The notes beneath the pieces are model-generated. The model was not told where the DNA came from and did no database searches. It was given only the letters and a program-made list of their open reading frames with translations. Position numbers and translations under genes: made by a program. Source: JACKAF01 sp041391485 (GTDB lineage: Bacteria; Bdellovibrionota; FAC87; UBA2466; JACKAF01). Taken from it: a stretch of 64,000 nucleotides of DNA. Below, piece after piece: positions 1 to 9,482 of this stretch (position 1 is the stretch's first letter; every line of letters starts with the position of its first letter). The stretch is from contig JAWKNY010000001.1 of NCBI GenBank assembly GCA_041391485.1, positions 222,571 through 286,570 on the forward strand. The letters are read 5' to 3'.

Positions 1-783
1 AAGTTTCCGCGGGCGAAGTTCGAGCCAATTGAACTAGGATCGGTGTCCGGCGAGAAAATTCATGTGGAGGGCAAAACCCAGCCGGGGTGCCTGCTCTACT
101 TTCACGGGGGCGGCTACTTTATGGGCTCGGTCGCGACCCACCGTGGGTTCGGTTTAAGACTCGCCTTCCGCAGCCAACGGCCGGTTTACCTCGTCGAATA
201 CCGCCTGGCACCGGAAAACCCATACCCGGCCGCTCTGGAAGACGCTCTGGCTAGTTACCAAGCGCTTTGCAAACTCTACCCGGCGAAATCGATTCTGCTG
301 GGGGGAGACTCTGCGGGCGGTGGTTTGGCCTTAGCCCTGTTGCTAAAGCTCAAAGAGACGGGTGGCGACTTTCCCGCTGGAGCCTTCTGTCTCTCACCCT
401 GGACAGATCTTTCCTGCAGCGAAGAGTCTCACCGTTTCAATGCGAAGCACGACTACATGTTTCAACCCGAGCATTTTGAGCAGTGGGCTCCCCTGTACGT
501 GGGAAAAGAAAGCCCAACCAACCCTTTTATTTCCCCGCTTTTTGGCGATCCGACGGGGCTACCGCCGATTTTCATTCAGGTCGGCGCGCATGAGATGTTG
601 TTGGATGACTCGCGGAGCTTTGCCAGGCGGGCCCGGGAGGCGGGTGTCGAAACCGAGTTGGAAGTCTGGGACGGCATGCAACACGTCTGGCAAATTGCAC
701 TTCCCCACCTTCCTGAGAGTAAGAAGGCCGTGCAAAAGATTACCGCTTTCATCGAAAAGCAGCTGACGGGGAACGGCTCCTAG
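1..783 (+). CDS. Alpha/beta hydrolase (hormone-sensitive-lipase-like esterase), 5' truncated
   Basis: The frame is open from the first base, so the gene begins upstream of the window. The protein carries the HGGGYFMGS oxyanion motif and the nucleophile motif GDSAGGG of alpha/beta hydrolase fold-3 (HSL-type) carboxylesterases. Near the C-terminus are the aspartate region (VGAHEMLLDDS) and the catalytic histidine in MQHVWQ. It should hydrolyse short or medium acyl esters in the cytoplasm; the substrate cannot be read from sequence. The 130-base gap that follows has a short ATCACC/GGTGAT hairpin near 817-835 without a T-run. Confidence 0.9.
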   Translation, partial: KFPRAKFEPIELGSVSGEKIHVEGKTQPGCLLYFHGGGYFMGSVATHRGFGLRLAFRSQRPVYLVEYRLAPENPYPAALEDALASYQALCKLYPAKSILLGGDSAGGGLALALLLKLKETGGDFPAGAFCLSPWTDLSCSEESHRFNAKHDYMFQPEHFEQWAPLYVGKESPTNPFISPLFGDPTGLPPIFIQVGAHEMLLDDSRSFARRAREAGVETELEVWDGMQHVWQIALPHLPESKKAVQKITAFIEKQLTGNGS

Positions 784-928
784 GCCTTTCAACTGCCCCA
801 AATTGTCACAAAAATATCACCGTGTTGGGGTGATCCACGCCTGTATTCCATTGGCATTCATCGTGCATTTCCGACGACGGTGCCGGCGCCCGCGTTGGAA
901 AGCCGGTTAACGATTGAGGAGCTATGTA

Positions 929-1597
929 ATGGTTCGCCTGCTGACAGTGACGTTTTTGATTTTGATCCTTCAACTTATCCCAAACACAGTATTCGCCGCT
1001 GATGCGAACAATAAAGCCGAAGAAGTCGTTGCGCTTAAAGACGAAATGCTAAAAACGCGCGACAATCGAGTCCTTTATCTCTCGCAATTCAAATCGCGGT
1101 TCGGCAAGGACATCGCGTCGGCCACCATTCACCGTGGGATGGACGTAGATGCGAAACAACACCCTCACATCGCGTGGATCGTGATCAACTTTAAAGACGG
1201 TTCCAGCGTGATGGTTGTCGCCAACATGGGCAGCCAGACCATCGATCAGGTCGTTACGCTGACGGCCGCCGAAAAGAAAGAAATTGAAGGCTACACGCCG
1301 GTACCGAATGGAAACCAGATTAAGCCAGAGAAGAAAAAGGCGACTGCCCACGCCGTTAAAGATCCCAACCGCCTTTTGGACGTAATGGCCCAGTACCGAA
1401 TCAATATGAGTTCGGTCAGTGCACTCGACAGCGGCAAACTCACGGTTGGAAGCCTGGAATACGTTCCCAACGTTAACCACCCAGCCAGCCCGGTTGCCCC
1501 GAGAAGCAACCCGCAAACGCACAACAGCTTTAGAGATCGCATCCAGCAGCAGGGAGGACGCCCGACAGCGCCTCAGCCCCGCACGCCGCGAAATTAG
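929..1597 (+). CDS. Secreted protein of unknown function
   Basis: The ATG at 929 is preceded by GAGGAG at good spacing, which favours it over the in-frame TTG at 914. The product (about 222 aa) begins with a signal peptide ending near VFAADA, so it is likely periplasmic or exported. The mature part is mixed and the last 40 residues are rich in Pro, Gln and Arg, as in a disordered tail. I do not recognise a family. A strong terminator follows directly, so it is probably transcribed alone. Confidence 0.75.
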   Translation: MVRLLTVTFLILILQLIPNTVFAADANNKAEEVVALKDEMLKTRDNRVLYLSQFKSRFGKDIASATIHRGMDVDAKQHPHIAWIVINFKDGSSVMVVANMGSQTIDQVVTLTAAEKKEIEGYTPVPNGNQIKPEKKKATAHAVKDPNRLLDVMAQYRINMSSVSALDSGKLTVGSLEYVPNVNHPASPVAPRSNPQTHNSFRDRIQQQGGRPTAPQPRTPRN

Positions 1598-1625
1598 TTT
1601 CGAGCCACCTTTCGTTGGTGCTTTG

Positions 1626-1689
1626 AAAGACGCCTTGTCAGTTGTCGCCTACACAGGCGATCGCGAACAAGGCGTCTTTCGTTTTTTTC
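1626..1689 (+). terminator. Rho-independent terminator
   Basis: A 13-base outer stem (AAAGACGCCTTGT with its complement at 1667-1679) encloses a second stem (TCGCCT/AGGCGA, 1645-1660) and is followed by a run of T at 1682-1688. It ends the secreted-protein gene just upstream. Confidence 0.9.
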
Positions 1690-1843
1690 GACAGCACATT
1701 GCATCACTTTCCTAAAAACAGCTCTAAAACCTAACAGAAGCCACTTTTAGGCAGTTTCGCGTTTCAATTCCTTTGCATCTTGATCACTTCAGTTGTAGAA
1801 ATACCCTGTTCATTTGCATTATTGCATTTTCTTGGAGGAATTC

Positions 1844-2053
1844 ATGGCGAAGAAAAAAGCCGGTGGTAAGAAACTTGAGTCTCTAGTGGTTGGCAGCAAA
1901 GCCAAAGCCGTTCTGAAAAAGGCCAAATGCAACGTCGCAGGCGACGCGTTTGAAGGGCTAAACAACGTAGTCTATTGGTACCTTGAACAAGCCGCTAACC
2001 GCGCTAAAGCCAACGGCCGCAAGACCGTCCGCGCGCACGATTTCGTAGTCTAA
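1844..2053 (+). CDS. Bacterial histone-fold protein
   Basis: The ATG at 1844 has GGAGG eight bases upstream and encodes 69 residues. After a Lys-rich tail (MAKKKAGGKK) come the helix-strand-helix features of a minimal histone fold. A short first helix is followed by a long central helix (about 34-55, GDAFEGLNNVVYWYLEQAA), the RAKANGRKTV segment matching the archaeal AGRKTV strand, and a last short helix (RAHDF). Single-histone proteins of this size are known in Bdellovibrio bacteriovorus, where they bind DNA. The gene stands alone with its own terminator, fitting an abundant chromatin protein. The N-terminal basic tail is longer than in minimal archaeal histones. Confidence 0.85.
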   Translation: MAKKKAGGKKLESLVVGSKAKAVLKKAKCNVAGDAFEGLNNVVYWYLEQAANRAKANGRKTVRAHDFVV

Positions 2054-2071
2054 GCTATTAGACGATCAAAG

Positions 2072-2104
2072 GCCCAAGTGCTCACGCCCTTGGGCTTTTT
2101 TTTC
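2072..2104 (+). terminator. Rho-independent terminator
   Basis: GCCCAAG at 2072-2078 pairs with CTTGGGC at 2089-2095 and is followed by nine T. It closes the histone gene and also lies at the 3' end of the convergent exonuclease gene. Confidence 0.9.
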
Positions 2105-2998
2105 TTACTGCATCTTAAAATTGTCAGTCAGCGGAATGGTCTCCAGCTTTCCGCCGAATCGCCCCCCATAGACCCTATTCGTTAGCCATTCTTTTTCGGA
2201 GGCCTCTTCTTCCTGGTAAATGGCCTTGCTCCAGTAACGACGTTGAGGATCCCAACGGTAGCCACGTTGGCGAAGAATGTCCTTTGTTTCAAAAGGCGAG
2301 TTCGCAGCGATTACATTGACTCGCGGCCTGACGGCATTCTCCAATAGCTCTTTCAGGTACGGCACGTCCGTCTCGGGCGCTGGTAATGATAATAGGTAGA
2401 GCAACGCTTCCACATCGTGCAAAGCGCGGTGCGAATCCGTGAAAAACCCGTGGTAGATATTTAGGACTTCGAGCTTTCGAGTATTAAAGCCCTTCGCATG
2501 CCAGTCCACTTGCGAACAAGAGCACGCCCAAAGCTTTTCCTTGGAGAGCGCCAAGGATCGATCCAGGAAAGCACGGTCAAAACCAGCGTTGTGCGCCACG
2601 ATCATCTCGGCGCGCTCAAAGTACGCACTCACCTGACCCCAGTCGATCTGCTGGCCACGGACGGCATCGTTGGTAATTCCGGTAAGGCGCTCAATCTCGC
2701 TGGAAATCTCCATCCCTGGATCCTGGAGAGCCGCATACGCCTCGTCCAAGGAAAGCATCTCGCCCGTTTCTCGGTGAAAGCGAAACTGTTGCAAACCAAT
2801 TTCAATAATCTGGTCTTCACCGGGACGAAGGCCGGTCGTTTCAACATCCAAGCCAAGTCCAATTCCCACCTGTGAGGCATTTGCTTCCAACCAGGCAGCG
2901 TCGACGTAAGCGGGCACGTTGACCTCTCCCCCATAGCGCCGAAGCGTAATGCTTTTGCCGTCGGGCGCCATCCCTAGCCAACGAAACTTCACACCCAT
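2105..2998 (-). CDS. DnaQ-like 3'-5' exonuclease (DEDDh)
   Basis: The ATG at 2998 follows AAGGAGGAAAG, which decides this start over upstream in-frame codons. The 297-aa product has the three exonuclease motifs of the epsilon/DnaQ superfamily: DVETTG (Asp51, Glu53), AHNAGFD (Asp141), and HRALHDVEA (His190, Asp195). The domain spans roughly residues 45-210. A C-terminal extension of about 85 residues contains RGYRWDPQRRYW, a motif I associate with stand-alone bacterial exonucleases of this type. It probably trims DNA 3' ends in repair; nothing nearby suggests replicative polymerase partners. It is divergent from the next gene. Confidence 0.85.
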   Translation of the reverse strand: MGVKFRWLGMAPDGKSITLRRYGGEVNVPAYVDAAWLEANASQVGIGLGLDVETTGLRPGEDQIIEIGLQQFRFHRETGEMLSLDEAYAALQDPGMEISSEIERLTGITNDAVRGQQIDWGQVSAYFERAEMIVAHNAGFDRAFLDRSLALSKEKLWACSCSQVDWHAKGFNTRKLEVLNIYHGFFTDSHRALHDVEALLYLLSLPAPETDVPYLKELLENAVRPRVNVIAANSPFETKDILRQRGYRWDPQRRYWSKAIYQEEEASEKEWLTNRVYGGRFGGKLETIPLTDNFKMQ

Positions 2999-3107
2999 CT
3001 TTCCTCCTTGAGGCACCCATGGTACCGGATGGCTCCCACAAGCCCAAGGTACTTTTTTGCCAGATCCGAGATTTGACCATTCCTCCATTTTGGTCCACAG
3101 TGAGGAC

Positions 3108-3887
3108 GTGAAAAGGCTCGTGGTAACGGGGCTACCCTGCCCCCCAGAAGCTTGGGAGAGCTGGCTAGGCCAAGATCAAAACAAACTCGACCAACGCATA
3201 CTTTCTCTTTTTGAAGTTTTCGAGAACACTCAATCTTCCGATCTGCGCGAGATTTCCAAATATGTTGAATCCCAGATCGATGCCTTCGAACCCGATTCGA
3301 TCGTGTGTCACGGCTTCGGCGTTTCGATGACCCTACTCAGCCTGATGCGACTCCATCGATTCGGTCGCTATCTCAACCCGTCCCTGACTCTTTTCAACGG
3401 GGCTTTACGAGGCGTGAGTTTGCGCAAAGCCAATCACCCGCTTCGGATTCAATGGATCCCTTACAAAAGAGCCGCTGCCGAAATCGCGCAGCATGGCGGG
3501 CAGGTGGATTTTAGATTGCGCCCGCACATGGGAAGAATCCGCGCCATGTACCGCTATATTGTTATGTTCAACCTGGTTGAGGGAATCGCCTCACGTTTGC
3601 AGCTCGAAAAAATGGTGGGGGTTTCTTCCACCCCGGCACTAAAAATGCCAATACAGCTAATCGTCTCTCCGGATGACCCTTACATCCCTTATGATGCGAT
3701 CCAGCAACTTCGAATGGACTTCCGCATCAAAACCTATCATGAGGTCCCTTATGGGCATTTCCCGTACTCGATCTCTCCCGATAAAGTACTGCCGATCTTA
3801 GAGAAGTTTGAACGGCAACACGCAGCTAGCAAGATCGAATCCCCCTCCCTTAACTCAGCCGTTCGTTCCTCCGAACAGCTAATGTAG
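3108..3887 (+). CDS. Alpha/beta-hydrolase-like protein without the nucleophile serine
   Basis: About 259 residues if the GTG at 3108 is used; the frame is open from 3057 and no ribosome site is convincing. The layout is that of small alpha/beta hydrolases: VCHGFGVS stands where V-G-H-S-x-G is normal, followed by SPDDPYIP (acid position) and YGHFPYS (histidine position). The nucleophile position reads Gly instead of Ser, so the protein may be a non-catalytic relative or use another residue. It sits head-to-head with the exonuclease gene and just upstream of the acyltransferase on the same strand. Confidence 0.65.
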   Translation: MKRLVVTGLPCPPEAWESWLGQDQNKLDQRILSLFEVFENTQSSDLREISKYVESQIDAFEPDSIVCHGFGVSMTLLSLMRLHRFGRYLNPSLTLFNGALRGVSLRKANHPLRIQWIPYKRAAAEIAQHGGQVDFRLRPHMGRIRAMYRYIVMFNLVEGIASRLQLEKMVGVSSTPALKMPIQLIVSPDDPYIPYDAIQQLRMDFRIKTYHEVPYGHFPYSISPDKVLPILEKFERQHAASKIESPSLNSAVRSSEQLM

Positions 3888-3918
3888 GCTCTTAACCTCC
3901 CAACCACCTTTCTCGAAT

Positions 3919-5017
3919 ATGTTGCGTAGCATCGCAGAAAAGCGTTACCACCATGCTTATATTGATGGCCTGCGGGGCATTGCCATCTTATTGGTGGTTA
4001 TCCAGCACACCTACCGGGCCCTCTACGTACAGCTAGAGACTCCGATGGCCTTCCCGTTTCTCGGTGGCTTTCTCACCACAGGTGGCCTGGGGGTTCCCCT
4101 CTTTTTCATTGTTAGCGCGTTCACTCTTTTTGGATCCTCACAAAAGCGGTGGGAAGTCGAAAAACACCCAGTCCGAAATTTCTACCTGCGACGCTTTTTC
4201 CGGATCTTCCCCCTTTGGGGCTTTGCGGTGCTGCTCTATGGCGGTCTGCAAGGGCGTTCGCTCCAAACGCTTTGGCTAAATTTCAGCATGTGGTTTGGTT
4301 TTCTCCGCTACCACACAGGGCTTGAAGTCGTGCACGTCCAATGGTCCTTATTCGTCGAAGAAGCCTTCTACCTGTTTCTCCCTCTGGTTTTTACGTTCAT
4401 CCGAACCGCAAGAAATGCGTTCTACTTTTTCTCATCACCTTCGCCGGTGGAATGATTTGGCTGCAGTATGCGGCCTCATGGGGAGTGCCCACGTCCAACC
4501 ACTTCATTGAGATGTTTCCGCTTACCCATTGGTACTGCTTTGCCATCGGAATTGGCCTGCAGTTTTGGCAGCGAACCGGGCAGATACTTGACTCTAAGGA
4601 ATGGGGAACGGCGCTGGACGTCGCAGCGGTCGTCCTTTTTCTGAGTCTTTGCCGACAGCCCTTTCCTTACAACACCGGGGCGGTGGCGATTATTTTCCTG
4701 GCGGCTATGCACAGCACCTCTTGGATCGGGCGAATTTCCAGGACGCGCCTTTTCCGTTCTCTGGGTATTGCTTGCTACTCCATCTATTTAACTCACCCGC
4801 TATTGATAAAACTTCTCACCCCTATTGCCACCAAGTGGATCAGACAAAGCGCCCTCTCCGGACTCCCCTTTGAAGTAGTCTACGCCGTCTGGCTACCACT
4901 CTTTTAGCTATTAGTTTGGGGCTGGCTGTCGTCACCTTCAACCTCATCGAAAAGCCCTCAGTACGGCTCGGCAAAAGTGCATCCAGTGGCTGGACCAAAG
5001 AAAGATCCTACGTGTAG
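3919..5017 (+). CDS. Acyltransferase 3 family membrane protein, frame broken twice
   Basis: Joining three frame segments gives a protein of about 366 aa, the normal size for this family. It opens with IDGLRGIAILLVVIQHTYR, the family's DGLRG-x-H signature, followed by about ten membrane helices, and ends with the typical TFNLIEKP segment. The family transfers acetyl or other acyl groups to surface glycans. Frame breaks lie near 4395-4430 and at the T-run at 4899-4902; each behaves as one lost base. It is convergent with the DMT transporter, and the stop codons overlap by a few bases. Confidence 0.8.
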
Positions 5018-5840
5018 CGAAAGCGGGTGCTCAGTAATACCCCCGCGATGATGAGAAATATCCCGAACAGAGACATCAAAGGGATTGTTTCTTGAAACAA
5101 CACCCACCTGAGAATCATGGCGTAAACCGTCCCCAAGTAGCGAAAAATGGAGACGGTAGCCGCTTTCTCCGTCTGGAACGCTTTGGTTAGAAAAATCTGC
5201 GCAAAAGTCACGACGACACCAATACTGAGAAGCATGCCCCACTCCCCGGGGTAGGGGCCTTCCAATGGGTTAAGGTGTACGGACCTACGAGCGGGACCGT
5301 TACGAGAGGAAAGTAAAACACCACAACGAGAGCGGTATCCGACTCCCGCAGCTTCCGCACCAAAGTATAGGCCATCCCCGCACAGGCCGCCGAGAGCACT
5401 CCCCAACAAACGACCTCTAAAGACACCCTCGGGTCAAAGCCCTTAATGACCACAACGCCCAACATCGCTAGAGCAAAGCAGCCAATTTGCATCGGGTGCA
5501 AACGCTCTTTAAGAAAAATGGCCGCAAAGACTGCGGTAAATACCGGCGATAAGTACTGAATGGTCACGGCCGTGGCAAGCGGTGCCACCTGCAGCGTATA
5601 GAAAAAACTTAAGAGGGCTCCCGTACCGAAGAGTCCACGTAACAACAGGAGCACCTTGTGGTTGCCCCACGGCCTCACGCCCAACCGGAGTAAGGAGACA
5701 AGACAAATCACTCCCGAAACCAGCGATCGGAAAAACACGATTTCGTGCACAGGAATCCCCGAAAGGGATTTGACCAGCACCGACATGATGGAAAAAAAGA
5801 CGGAGGCGGCCAGAATATAGCGAATGCCAACAGGTATCAT
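5008..5840 (-). CDS. DMT-superfamily (EamA) transporter, frame broken once
   Basis: Two overlapping frames join into about 277 residues with ten membrane helices in two EamA repeats, as in RhaT/YdcZ-type drug/metabolite transporters. The break is near 5240-5262 within a C/G-rich stretch and acts as one lost base. I place the start at 5840 (MIPVGIRY), because the upstream ATG at 5852 lies inside the terminator hairpin of the preceding protease gene. The substrate is unknown. Confidence 0.8.
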
Positions 5841-5882
5841 GAAAAAAAACACGGCCTTAGTTTGGGATTCAAACTAAGGCCG
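5839..5882 (-). terminator. Rho-independent terminator of the subtilase gene
   Basis: CGGCCTTAGTTT at 5852-5863 pairs perfectly with 5871-5882, and on the minus strand the stem is followed by eight T (5842-5849). It ends transcription from the protease gene and overlaps the start region of the DMT transporter. Confidence 0.9.
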
Positions 5883-5912
5883 CGTCGAGATGATGTAAAG
5901 CGCTACTTTGGA

Positions 5913-7292
5913 CTAGGGAAAGCAGGCTTCGGAACTATGAGAAGCAATCACGGTAGCCGCTTTTGCTAAGTTCAAGCGTCCGCCGCTGACTGTCTTTCCT
6001 TCCAAATCCGCATTGGCGTCCACGCTGCTAAGCATGAGCTTCTTAAGAAGCAAAGCCGCATCTCCAGGACTTGTTTGGACAGTCGCGAAGAAGTCTTCGC
6101 TCGCTACGCTGTGAAGGAACGCGACCGCGCCCGCCACATGCGGAGTTGCCATCGAAGTACCCGTCAGCGAACCCGTCTTGTTGCCAGGAAGGGTCGACAG
6201 AATGTCGGTTCCAGGAGCGCCAAGATCGATCGTGGTGGCTCCGTAACCCGCGTAGCTGGACTTCTTGTCCGCACGCGTGGTGTTGGTCACCGTAATGAGA
6301 TAGTCACTGGAGCAACCCGTCGGAACGTCACCCGTGCTGTCCACGTCGATATTCATGTTGGCGGTTGCTGCCGCTGACAAGATACCCACTTTTCCCATCT
6401 CATTATAGATGTCGTTCCAAGCGGGATACTGACCGCTATCACACTTGGCGTAGTCGACACCGAAGCTGGAGTTCGTGGACACTACGTTGGCACCTTTTTC
6501 ACCATTGGTTTCGAGGTACAGTTGCTTTTGTTTCAAAACATAACCGTAGGCCTTAAGAACGATCGATGTCTGACCGGAAGCCCCTTCCACAGCCATGACC
6601 TTCACGTTCCAGTTCACGCCAACCGTATGCAAACCGTTGTCGCCACGCGCGCCGATGATACCAGCGACATGTGTTCCGTGACGATCGGCGGAAACGGATG
6701 CGTTGTCGTCAAACGCGTTCCAACCGTTCACATCGTCCACATAACCGTTGCCGTCATCATCGATACCGTTGTCGGGGATTTCGCCCGCGTTCACCCAAAT
6801 GTTTTCTTTGAGGTCCTCATGGTTGACATCCACGCCACCGTCTACGACAGCGACCACGATGTCTCGGCCGGCACGATCTTTACCGCCCAAACCAAACTTC
6901 CAGGCGTCCAAAGCGCGGATATCCGCACCTTCAGTCGGGTTGCTAAGACCCCACTGCTCGGCAAAGCCAGGATCATTGGGAGCGCTACGGCGGGTAACAA
7001 AGTGATCCGCCTGCGCGTAAACCACGGCATCCATATGATTCAGATGCTGAATGGCCTGCTCGGTTGTCATATTAGTGATGGGCTTCACAAGGAATATCCC
7101 CTGTTCAGGGATAAGGGCCTGGTCCACATCAAAAAAAGTGTTATCGAGCGTTACGCGAGCATCGTCCATATTATGGGCGTCCGCGAATTTAACAATGACT
7201 TGTCCTTCTACATAGTTCTTGGCGAAAGATAGGTTGGAAATACAAAACACAGCAACCAATCCTACCCAGAAAAGTTTGCGCGAAGCAGGCAT
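5913..7292 (-). CDS. Secreted S8 serine protease (subtilase)
   Basis: The ATG at 7292 has AGGGGG eight bases upstream; the TTG six bases before it is less likely. A signal peptide (to about residue 24) is followed by a short pro-region (YVEGQVIVKF) and a subtilisin domain. Catalytic Asp lies in VVAVVDGGVD (about 151), His in RHGTHVAG (about 205), the oxyanion Asn in ATANMN (about 312) and Ser in GTSMATPHVAG (about 380). It is 459 residues, intact, and should be exported as a zymogen. Predatory and soil bacteria encode many such proteases, but a predatory role here is only an inference. Confidence 0.93.
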   Translation of the reverse strand: MPASRKLFWVGLVAVFCISNLSFAKNYVEGQVIVKFADAHNMDDARVTLDNTFFDVDQALIPEQGIFLVKPITNMTTEQAIQHLNHMDAVVYAQADHFVTRRSAPNDPGFAEQWGLSNPTEGADIRALDAWKFGLGGKDRAGRDIVVAVVDGGVDVNHEDLKENIWVNAGEIPDNGIDDDGNGYVDDVNGWNAFDDNASVSADRHGTHVAGIIGARGDNGLHTVGVNWNVKVMAVEGASGQTSIVLKAYGYVLKQKQLYLETNGEKGANVVSTNSSFGVDYAKCDSGQYPAWNDIYNEMGKVGILSAAATANMNIDVDSTGDVPTGCSSDYLITVTNTTRADKKSSYAGYGATTIDLGAPGTDILSTLPGNKTGSLTGTSMATPHVAGAVAFLHSVASEDFFATVQTSPGDAALLLKKLMLSSVDANADLEGKTVSGGRLNLAKAATVIASHSSEACFP

Positions 7293-7445
7293 ATACAAGG
7301 CCCCCTATTTTTTAAAGTACTGCGTTATGAAATGACGTGTAATACCGAAGTTGCTGAAAATGATAGTAGCAACACAGGTAGGACAAGTTAACTAAATAAT
7401 TAGAGAAACCCCTAACTAAACTTTAACGGCTGTTAAGAGGCGCGA

Positions 7446-9352
7446 CTATTTCAACTCTGGTTTTTGACGCGCCTTACTCAAGCCGACAACATCAGCGATG
7501 TCTTCTTCCAACCAAGCAAGATCCCCATTCATGATCGACTTGGACATGGAAACGATCTGACTTTTTCCGGGCGCAATACGCACTTTCGCGAGAGCAATCT
7601 TCGCATCCATGCGGAGCGATCGGCAGACCTTCTTCACCAGTTCGGTTTCCTTGGGGTTCAATTTGCCGTTCTTCTTTCGCGTGAGATAACGAGAAAGTAC
7701 CGCCGACAGAGCGAAAATAAACATCCCTGAATCCACGATGCGGCCGAGGGCTCGCTGCTTGCGTTCAAGCGCGGGACCGTTGAGAGCCATCGCGTGAAAA
7801 GTTTTGCGCGCAATCTTCTTACTCATGTTGGCTACAAAACGAAGGTGGCGACCTTCCCAGCCACCGGCCCACGTGTACATGGGCCACATGGAACAGATCC
7901 AAAGTTTGGGATACCAGAAGGCATAAAACATTCCGGCCTTAACCAAGGTGGAGAGTTTTTCTCCAATACTCGCCTTGGGGTTGAAAAGACCCATGGCAAG
8001 CTTGAGATGCTTATCCAAGGCTTCGCGCGCGACAAAGAGTCGCTGAATCGAACTGGTCCCTTCGATGATCATATTGATGCGAAAATCGCGCATGATCTGT
8101 TCGATAGGATAAGGTGTGTCACCCCGTTCTTCTAGAGAGCGGGCCGTTTCATAACCTCTACCGCCACGAAGCTGCAGAGTTTGATCGACTACGCGCCATC
8201 CCAAACCGGAAGAGAAGAGCTTCCCCAAGGACGCTTCAATGCGGATGTCGGCGTTTCCTTGATCCGCCATCCCGGAAGTAAGAGAGCCCACCGACTCCAT
8301 TGTGTAGGTGGCTCCCGCTGCAAAGAGCAGCCGTCCAGCGCTGGACTCGTGGGTTCCGATCGGTCCCCCCCACTGCTCGCGCTCCGTGGCCCAGGTCCGC
8401 GCTACCTGCAAGCAAGTACGCGCCGTCGCGGTACACGCCGCTGGTAGGGTCAGACGTCCCGTGTTCAAGGTTACTAGTGCCAGTTTAAGGCCCTTGCCGG
8501 TTCCCCAGAGGATGTTCTCCTTCGGCACTTTGACGTTCTCAAATTTTAAAAGCCCGTTTTGGATTCCCTTAAGCCCCATGAAGTCACAACGGTGGAGCAC
8601 ACTGAATCCCGGCATGTCGCGCTCCACGACAAACGCGGTGATTTGTTTTTTCTCTCGCCCGTCCGGAAGTTTCTTAGGAGGGGTGAGCGCCATCACCACC
8701 ATCAGTTCCGCAATGACACCGTTCGTGGTCCAGAGCTTGGTGCCGTTCAAAATGTAGTGGTTCCCATCCTCAGTCGGGGTCGCAATCATCGACATCTGCG
8801 CCGGATCACTCCCCACGTCAGGTTCGGTGAGGGCGAAAGCCGAAACGGCTCCTTTGGCGAGCCGAGGCAGCCACTTCTTCTTTTGTTCTTCCGTACCAAA
8901 CATCTTAAGCGGCTGCGGAACACCGATGGATTGGTGCGCCGAAAGCAGCACCGCCGTCGACGGGCAGTAGCTCGCGACCGCATGGATCAGGCGGACGTAA
9001 TTTGTTTGGGACATCCCTAGCCCGCCATATTCCTTGGGATCTTGATGCCCATCGCACCCAGGTCGCCTAAACCGCGGACGACAGACTCCGGAATCTGTTT
9101 GGTTTCATCGACCGCGATCGGATCCAAGTTAGCTTTGAGATAGTCCAGCACCTTATTAATGAGGGCGGTCCCTTCAGCCTTTTCGGCCTCGGGCTGCTCG
9201 GGAAAGGGGTAAATCAAATTGAACTTGAAGTTCCCCTGGAAAAGCTCGGCACAGAAACTGGGGTGTTGCCAGTTATCCTCACGGGCGTCCTCAGCGACTT
9301 CCAATGCCTGACGTTCCTGCTCGGTTCGATTTCCCTGCGCTGCAATATCCAT
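7446..9352 (-). CDS. Acyl-CoA dehydrogenase, long-chain type, frame broken once
   Basis: Two frames join into about 635 residues. The break falls at about 9018-9030, inside the conserved motif that would read IPKEYGGLGMSQTNYV, and acts as one lost base. FAD- and substrate-binding segments are clear (AFALTEPDVGSDPA), and the catalytic base is in IIEGTSSIQRLF. A C-terminal extension of about 180 residues resembles VLCAD/ACAD9-type enzymes. It catalyses the first step of fatty-acid beta-oxidation, passing electrons to ETF. The start at 9352 has GGAGGG just upstream. Confidence 0.88.
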
Positions 9353-9482
9353 AAGCCCTCCATGGCGCGGTGCTATAAGTGCCCTAAAATATAGCGCGAG
9401 TTTGGCAAAATCGCTATGCCTAGGAGAACAAAAGAACATCAAGCTGGCCGAAATGACGCGGGTATGCTACCCCTCGAAGTAC

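Noticed and set aside
1049..1522. Minus-strand 157-residue frame
   Set aside because: It is antisense to the secreted protein at 929-1597, has no ribosome site and an arginine-rich shadow composition.
6522..7232. Plus-strand 236-residue frame
   Set aside because: Antisense to the subtilase pro-region and catalytic domain; a shadow of its codon pattern.
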